Shown here in pieces: positions 58,244 through 64,000 of a DNA stretch of 64,000 nt (position 1 is its first letter; every line of letters starts with the position of its first letter). The notes below the pieces were generated by a model that was not told the DNA's origin, did not search any database, and worked only from the letters and a program-made list of their open reading frames with translations. The stretch is from contig NC_134762.1 of assembly GCF_050436995.1 (NCBI RefSeq), forward strand, positions 8,888,167 through 8,952,166, written 5' to 3'. The stretch comes from Anticarsia gemmatalis (lineage: Eukaryota > Arthropoda > Insecta > Lepidoptera > Erebidae). The position numbers and the translations under genes were made by a program.

Positions 58244-60666
58244 TCAAGCGTTATTTTGAATCCAGGTAGAGTAGTATGAAACCCTCATGTTGATACCGGG
58301 GAAAAAGGGGGACGCGCATCCCATTCCTGCGTGGCATATTCCGACGACCACTCCATGATGGTAGACGGGACCACCAGAGTCACCATGGCACTGGTCACGA
58401 CCACCAACATCAAGCCAACCGGTACAAAGGAAATGGTCGGCAATGTCCCTACGATAACGCTCTCGACAAACATCCTGGTTGATGGTCCAGATTTGAACGT
58501 GACGGAGTTCTTCAGATCTGGGTCCCATTAACTGTAATTGAAAAAAATACCCAAATTATACAATTTCTTATACGTACATTAAATCAGGCCTTCTTTAGGG
58601 GTAGAGAGAGGTCACAAAAATGCCACTTACTAAGAGCCCAAGATGCTTCTGCTTCTGGGAGCCCTACCAGCTTCATTCACATCGATATATCTTGACATAC
58701 ATACAGTAGCACAATTCTATACAGTCGGCACTGTCGAGTATCGAGAGTTTGACATTTAGAATGTACTAAAGAGTTTTACGATACCCACTAGAGGTGCTGA
58801 ACCGATTGTCAAACACAATTTTGCGATAGTTAACCGGTTGTCGGTAGTCGATAGTGGTCGAGAATTACGGTACAGGTCCGCCAGTTACGAGTGCTATGCA
58901 CTTTTTTGCACCACACCACCGATATTTTAAATTGTTCTAGCATTTTACTTACAGCAATATCACCCCATCCAGTGGCCCACACTTCCTCATCGTCTCTCAG
59001 GTTATAGTTAGCACCAGCGATAGGAGCTGGTTGTACGACGTTGCTGTACACAATGGGACTGGCAGTGCGGAACAGTGCAACGTCATGGCCGTCCCTGAAT
59101 TCTGGGTGAATGAGGATACTGCTGATGTAGTGAAGTATGCCCCCGCTGTTGGCGTATGTGGAGCCGATGCGAGCACGGTACATTAAAGTGTTTGGTGGAC
59201 TGAAAACAAATTGAGAAGACCGGTTATTAAAAGCTATTATGCAGAAGTTTCTCAAACTTATCTAGGTGGATATTTTTAGCTTTAAAATTCAAGAAATCGT
59301 ATCTAGTGTCTTTCGAGCGGTTGTTCAAACGACACTAGCCAAAATAATATAGAGCAATACCCGAGGAAGGTTTAAATGTAAAATTTGTTATAGTCAAGCC
59401 AGTGTAACCCAGACGAAACCAGGGCGAGCTGCTACCTAATTTGGAAATAGTTTTCCTTTTTTGTTTATAAGTGTTTGCTACTTTTAGGTGCCATTTATTA
59501 ATCATTTATCATTTTAAATAGGTCAGACATCTTGTATGATTGGAATGGATCAATTTAGCATCTACGTTTTAAACACCATAGGTTTGAGTTTAAATCAAAT
59601 AATGTTATTTGTTTTCTACTAATTTATATGACGACAATAAATACTTACTCAAAACAGTGACCAGCAGTAAGAACAGATCTCTGGTTCAAGATGGTACCAC
59701 CACACATTTGAAGGAAGTTCACCATATTAGGTCCTCGAAGAATAACAACCATGGAAGGGTAGTTGTCAATAGTGGTGACAGCACCACCCACAATCCGAGG
59801 AGCATTGTAGGGGACAGCTAGAATAAATACAATCTAAATAAATAAAAACAATCGCCAAAATATGTGTTGCTAGGTGCAAAACTTAAGAATAGACCAAACC
59901 GGCTCATTGTTTGCTCCTTGTTTTCTTTGAGAAACGGGAAAAAGATTTGTATGAAGTTGCTCTGAATAAATATAGATTGACTGACTGGCTTTACGACTGT
60001 TATCTTAGTAGACAACTGCCGGGACCGACTTCTTACGTGCCCTCCGAAGCACGGAGACGCCCAGCTAAAACACTACTATGCGGCACTATGCAAAATTTAT
60101 TATCCAGAGGCAGTACAAAAATACCAGTAACACAATAACACACATTCATACAACATTGATAGTAGCTTGCTTTCCTCTGAGTTATCACAATTTCATTATA
60201 TCAGTAAACCGTATTAATAACCGATCTTAGGTGATAACTGTCAAAGTCAATACCAGCATATGTTTATATAGCACTAGCTGACCCGCGCAACTTCGCTTGC
60301 GTCACATAAGAGAGAATGGGTCAGAATTTTCCACGTTTTTGTAACACTTTTTACTGTTACTCTGCTCCTATTGGTCGTAGCGTGATGAAAAATATTTTCA
60401 AAATTATTTATATATATCTATTAATATAACGAAATCGCGCTAAGGCATATCCGCCATTAAAACAGTTGCCATGACAACGGAATTTTGTTATTTCAGTGTC
60501 ATTATAATATTGATTATTCGCGACTCCGTTCGCCATCTGAATTTTCCCGGGAAATGTGTCATTTTCCCGGGGTAAAAAGTAGCCTATGTCCTTTCTCGGG
60601 TATCAAAATATCTCCATACCAAATTTCATGCAAATTGGTTCAGTAGTTTAGGCGTGATTGAGTAGC

Positions 60667-60757
<91 letters not shown>

Positions 60758-60962
60758 GTTACTTTCGCATTTATAATATTAGTATGGACTAGTATAGTAT
60801 GGCTGTTTATAGTTTATTCATATTAATAGGACTATAATGATACAATTATGTGTGGTATAAAATTGATTGCTTCCTCGAGAAAGATAGAGAATTATGTAAA
60901 TTGTATATAAACATACCTGAAACAGCTGCATAGCAAGCAGCTAACAAAATAAACACACGCAT
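58244..60962 (-). CDS. Trypsin-like serine protease T7 (S1 family)
   Basis: Minus-strand exons 60917-60962, 59649-59817, 58953-59199 and 58244-58531; 249 residues; stop is TGA rather than TAA. Signal peptide MRVFILLAACYAAVS; activation APR|IVGG. Catalytic His69 lies in TAGHC (Ala56 to Gly change, also in T4), Asp111 in GHDVALFR and Ser206 in HGDSGGP. Asp200 in GGRDQC gives predicted trypsin specificity. The 214-215 pair is His-Ala (GICHAGMGC), and the Cys before it is retained as in many lepidopteran trypsins. Intron 1 (about 1.1 kb) is loaded with a truncated 5S-like SINE and two Helitrons. Intron 3 has a MITE. Confidence 0.92.
58712..58876. repeat. MITE in T7 intron 3
   Basis: CTACCACTATCGAC-family copy with CACTAGAGGTGCTGAACCG and CGGTAGTCGATAGTGG motifs. 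Confidence 0.65.
59986..60082 (-). repeat. 5S-like SINE fragment in T7 intron 1
   Basis: Minus-strand piece: TTACGACTGTTATCTTAGTA, GCCCTCCGAAGCACGGAG, ACTATGCGG. Confidence 0.65.
60274..60387 (-). mobile_element. Truncated Helitron in T7 intron 1
   Basis: Begins CTAGCTGACCCGCGCAAC and breaks off after GGTCGTAGCGTGATGA. Confidence 0.7.
60516..60788 (-). mobile_element. Helitron with expanded (ACAG)n in T7 intron 1
   Basis: Second-subfamily body (CCCGGGGTAAAAAGTAGCCT, GTTTAGGCGTGATTGAGTAG) followed by about 90 bp of (CAGA)n at 60666-60755 and the end TTATAATATTAGTATGGA. Confidence 0.75.
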
Positions 60963-61009
60963 TTTGCTCAATATCAATTAAATACTACATAAAATTTCAA
61001 TCAACAGCA

Positions 61010-61036
61010 TTTATATCAACAAAACTAATCTTATCT
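61010..61036 (-). promoter_or_regulatory. T7 core promoter: GATA site and TATA box
   Basis: Minus strand AGATAA (61031-61036) then TATAAA (61010-61015), about 53 bp before the T7 ATG. The GATA site overlaps the edge of a perfect palindrome (61033-61100). Confidence 0.6.
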
Positions 61037-61100
61037 TTCTTATTTTAGTCATCATAATTATGCCGTATTACATAATTATGATGACTAAAATAAGAAAGAT
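61033..61100. repeat. Perfect 30-bp-arm palindrome at the T7 promoter
   Basis: ATCTTTCTTATTTTAGTCAT.. (61033-61062) and its exact complement (61071-61100) flank an 8-nt loop CCGTATTA. The inner motif CATAATTATG is itself palindromic. Confidence 0.85.
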
Positions 61101-61235
61101 ATGTGCAATCTTTTAATTATCAGCTATTAGACTGAAACTGATATGGATGAGCTGATGTGATTTTCTTAACGGAAAAATATAGGTTTCTAAACAAAAAATT
61201 ATGTCAAAAACCATTTTGTTACACTGTTTACCTAG

Positions 61236-61692
61236 TGATGAACCGTAGCGCAGTAAATTAAGTCGCCACGCCGCGCCAATGGGGGAGGCGCCCATAGCCA
61301 GTTGCGCTCACCGGTCGGTAAACGATCTGTGGGTTAAGCAACTCATGGCGCGGTCATTTCATAGATGGGTGACCGCATAGTGGTATTTGAGCTGGGCGTC
61401 TCCGTGCTTCGGAGGGCACGTAAAAAGTCGGTCCCGGCTGTTGTCTACTTAGATAATAGTCGTTAAGCCATGTCAAAGGCCTCTCGGGCGGCTTGAACAA
61501 CTTTGACACTAGGTTGACCACTAACCATACGACGAACGAACGAACGAACGCCGCACCGCTGTCGTTGCTCGAGAGGTCGTGGGTTCGATTCGCACACGGA
61601 ACAATTATTTGTGGATCGCACAAATAAAACCCACGACCTCCTGACGCAATGTTACGGCGTGGTGACCTAAACCACTGCGCCACGGAGGCAGT
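61236..61692. repeat. Nested SINE cluster between T7 and T8
   Basis: A tRNA-SINE head (61236-61285, GTAGCGCAG..) is interrupted by a full 5S-like SINE (61287-61532) and resumes after a (GAAC)n tract (61531-61550) with the B-box side AGGTCGTGGGTTCGATTCGC. An inverted second SINE head follows (to 61692, ACCACTGCGCCACGGAGGC). Confidence 0.7.
61287..61532 (+). repeat. 5S-like SINE, full copy
   Basis: Runs GGCGCCCATAGCCAGTTGCG to CCACTAACCATACGA and keeps GGCGCGGTCATT and GATGGGTGACCGC. Confidence 0.8.
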
Positions 61693-62511
61693 CCAGAATA
61701 ATGATGATTAGACGAAAATTGTCCGACTCTTCACGTACCTTTCTAAGCACGCTGAGTTCATTTACCACGAAGCGGCCGCCCATCTATGTAAAGTTCGCGA
61801 TGAAGGTTGCTTAACCCAGTAGTCGTTCTCCGACAGGTGAGTATGACTGCTGTGATTTAGTGTTTTACGATTATTCTACCCCCAAGGGGACTTGTGTACT
61901 TAAGTGAACTTATTGCACAATGAGTTGCAATAAATTGTTTTTAAAAGAATTCGAGAGATAAAATTTGATCAATATTATATTAAACCTTGTCTGAGAAAAA
62001 CAATAAACAATTTGGTTTTTAAAACTTTATATATTATATTAGTAAATAGTTCTTTAAAAATTAAGTTAGCCTTTTCTTTTCTGATAACTACGAAACATTT
62101 TCTACCTAAACTGTTCTTAATAACAAGTGCACGATACAATCTGCATTGTTATATCATGGTCCTAATATAATTTCAGTGAACACCTAAATATTTTACTTTT
62201 GACCTAATATTCATTACATTTGTAAGTACATCCCGTCCACCACTATCTAACAGTAATCAGATAGTAATAGGTTTAAGAGACAAAAAACCCCAATTAACTG
62301 ATGTCCGATTACAATATTACTTGATAACACGATGCTATTGGTTTTTCCATTTCTAATTATTTTGAAACAGCTCTTGCTTAAGATATATTTGTAGATCATT
62401 TAAATCTTTGTTTCTTGGTGCCACCACAGAATCACAATGCCACGACAATTTATAATCATGTTATTCATTACTTACTTTCTATGACTTAGCCGTGTTTTTT
62501 CAGTGTGGTCC
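61693..62511. other. T7-T8 spacer
   Basis: A degraded 5S-like SINE trace lies at about 61742-61848 (minus). The remainder is unassigned AT-rich sequence. Confidence 0.4.
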
Positions 62512-62758
62512 TCACCTATAGTAATATTATAAATCCGAACATTTTTTGTTTGAACGCGCTAATCTCAGAAACTACCGATCCGATTTGAAAAATTATTTCA
62601 GTGTTAGATAGCCTATTTATTAAGGAAGGCTATAGGCTATATATTGTCACGCTACGACCAATAAGAGCGGAGTAGCAACGAGAAATGTTACAAAAACGGG
62701 GAAAATTATGACGCATTCTCTCTTATGTGACGCAAGCGAAGATGCGCGGGTCAGCTAG
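62512..62758 (+). mobile_element. Non-autonomous Helitron downstream of T8
   Basis: Plus-strand copy ending GATGCGCGGGTCAGCTAG. The body matches 18709-18944. It ends 55 bp from the T8 stop. Confidence 0.75.
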
Positions 62759-62812
62759 TTTATAAATGAAAAGTATAATTGATCCAATATCTTTTATTTT
62801 CATAGAAATTCC

Positions 62813-63840
62813 TTAAGCGTTATCTTGAATCCAAGTAGAATAGAACGACACTCTCATATTGACGCTAGGGAATATAGGAGAAGCGCATCCACTCCCTCCA
62901 TGAGTGACTCCGACGACCACACCGTGGTGGTAGACGGGACCACCGGAGTCTCCATGGCACTGCCCGACCCCACCAACGCCAAGCCAGCCGGTGCAGAGTA
63001 TATTGTCAGCTGCAGCACTCCCCTGACGCTCACTACAGACCTCCTGGCTTATTGTCCAGTATTGAACGTGGCGGAGTTCTTCAGACCTGGGGCCCATGAA
63101 CTGTAAATCAGAACAATTGTTTTTAGTAACGGGTATAAGGATCTAAAAGTGTTTTTCAACTTCTTATTATTATTCTAATCTTTATGGAGTCATGAAAAGG
63201 ACTTAAATCTATTTTTCATTCCAGTTTGACAATGCTGAGATCATCAACAACGGTTTTCTACTCATTGACACTTGGTCAAGCTCAGCAACGCAATAGAGAG
63301 CCAGCGTAGGTATGTACATAAGTCATGTAAGACATCTGTTCGCCAATCGTGCACCTAGCATATGAAGACAATAGCGCACCTGCTCTCTTGCCCTGAGTGC
63401 ACTTACACCTGCACCAAAAGGGACTTATACGAGGTATTTTACCAATAAATATCCCAACCCAATTCAGGCTTCATTCATCTATAGCTCAAGATAACACAGC
63501 ATCAACATTTGTATGGGAAAGAACATAAGGGAAGGTATAAGGAGAAAAAGCTTTCACACGGTCATTAAATAATGTCACAAACTTCATACTTACATAAATA
63601 GCACCCCATCCAGTAGCCCAGACTTCTTCATCACCTAGCAGCTGATAGTTGGGACCAGCGATAGGAGCTGGTTGCACGACGTTGCTGTACACGAAAGTAC
63701 CAGCAATGCGCAACAGAGCGATGTCATGGTCTCCTCTATAGTCAGGGTGTATGATGAGTCTGTCGGAATTGAAGACTGTACCACCGCTATGGCGGTATGT
63801 GGAGCCAACTCGAACACGGAATTCTTCAGGATTCGGTGGG
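62813..63840 (-). CDS. Serine protease T8, partial, Gly at the Asp189 position
   Basis: Only the last two coding exons lie in the window: exon 3 at 63594-63840 and exon 4 at 62813-63100 (stop TAA). The His exon and signal-peptide exon are beyond 64000. Exon 3 carries the catalytic Asp (DHDIALLR); exon 4 carries Ser (HGDSGGP). The specificity position reads GGVGQC, giving Gly189 in place of Asp, which predicts loss of Arg/Lys preference (elastase- or collagenase-like S1 proteases can have Gly there). The 214-215 pair is His-Gly (GVTHGGSGC). The exon lengths (247 and 288) and phase match its siblings. Confidence 0.85.
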
Positions 63841-63894
63841 CTGCAAAAAGAATAAAATATTATTTAAGAGGTGATCTTTCTATTCCGCCACTTG

Positions 63895-64000
63895 CTCTAA
63901 CGGTGATGTAAAACATCGTGGTGGAACCTTGCATGCCTAAAATGGTTTTAATACTTTTATTGAGGGCATGCAAAGTCCCAGCTTGGTCAGCGTGGTGGAC
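63895..64000 (-). repeat. Dispersed repeat at the window end, T8 intron 2
   Basis: GGTGGAACCTTGCATGCC, GAGGGCATGCAAAGTCCC and CAGCGTGGTGGAC match the 13560-13714 family. It continues past the window edge. Confidence 0.6.

Noticed and set aside
1..64000. CRISPR array, bacterial operon or phage system
   Set aside because: Introns with GT-AG borders, SINEs, Helitrons and poly-A signals show an animal nuclear genome; no spaced direct-repeat array of the CRISPR type was seen.

Overview
The window is AT-rich insect DNA, almost certainly lepidopteran. The evidence is spliced trypsin-type protease genes that begin with short conserved signal-peptide exons, non-autonomous Helitrons with microsatellites, tRNA-derived SINEs, mariner-type foldback elements and many short inverted-repeat elements. 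All families are named by recognition from the sequence; no database search was run, and genus and species cannot be fixed.

Positions 1-36000 are gene-poor. The only convincing host genes there are two small tandem minus-strand genes (12316-13237 and 13762-14673). Each encodes a signal peptide followed by what looks like a free-standing carboxypeptidase (M14) activation propeptide with no catalytic domain. The rest is intergenic DNA with transposon relics: a mariner-like foldback element (5042-6195), long palindromes (6541-7017, 35981-36397), a foldback with a nested SINE (34690-35154), Helitrons, a MITE family with CTACCACTATCGAC termini, tRNA-derived SINEs, and a SINE-like family whose 5' half resembles 5S rRNA.

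Positions 36592-63840 hold a cluster of eight paralogous secreted S1-family (trypsin-fold) serine protease genes, here T1-T8, in order + + - - + - - -. Each has four coding exons with intron phases 1, 2, 0: signal peptide; propeptide cut at R|IVGG plus catalytic His; catalytic Asp; and catalytic Ser. T4 has an in-frame stop at codon 51 and T8 runs off the window end. T5 and T6 are arms of a large inverted duplication, and T6 carries a 1.56 kb foldback transposon in intron 2. All complete copies have an AGATAAG (GATA-type) site just upstream of a TATA box about 55-70 bp before the ATG, which suggests midgut-type co-regulation. T5 has a mutated TATA box.

All eight copies replace the almost invariant Ser214-Trp215 pair, mostly with His-Gly. 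T3 and T8 also change the specificity residue Asp189 to Ser and Gly. The cluster therefore looks like a divergent, diversifying clade of digestive proteases, with pocket changes, gene inversion and gene death visible together. If the propeptide-only genes are expressed, they could be inhibitors of the partner exopeptidases; that link is inference.
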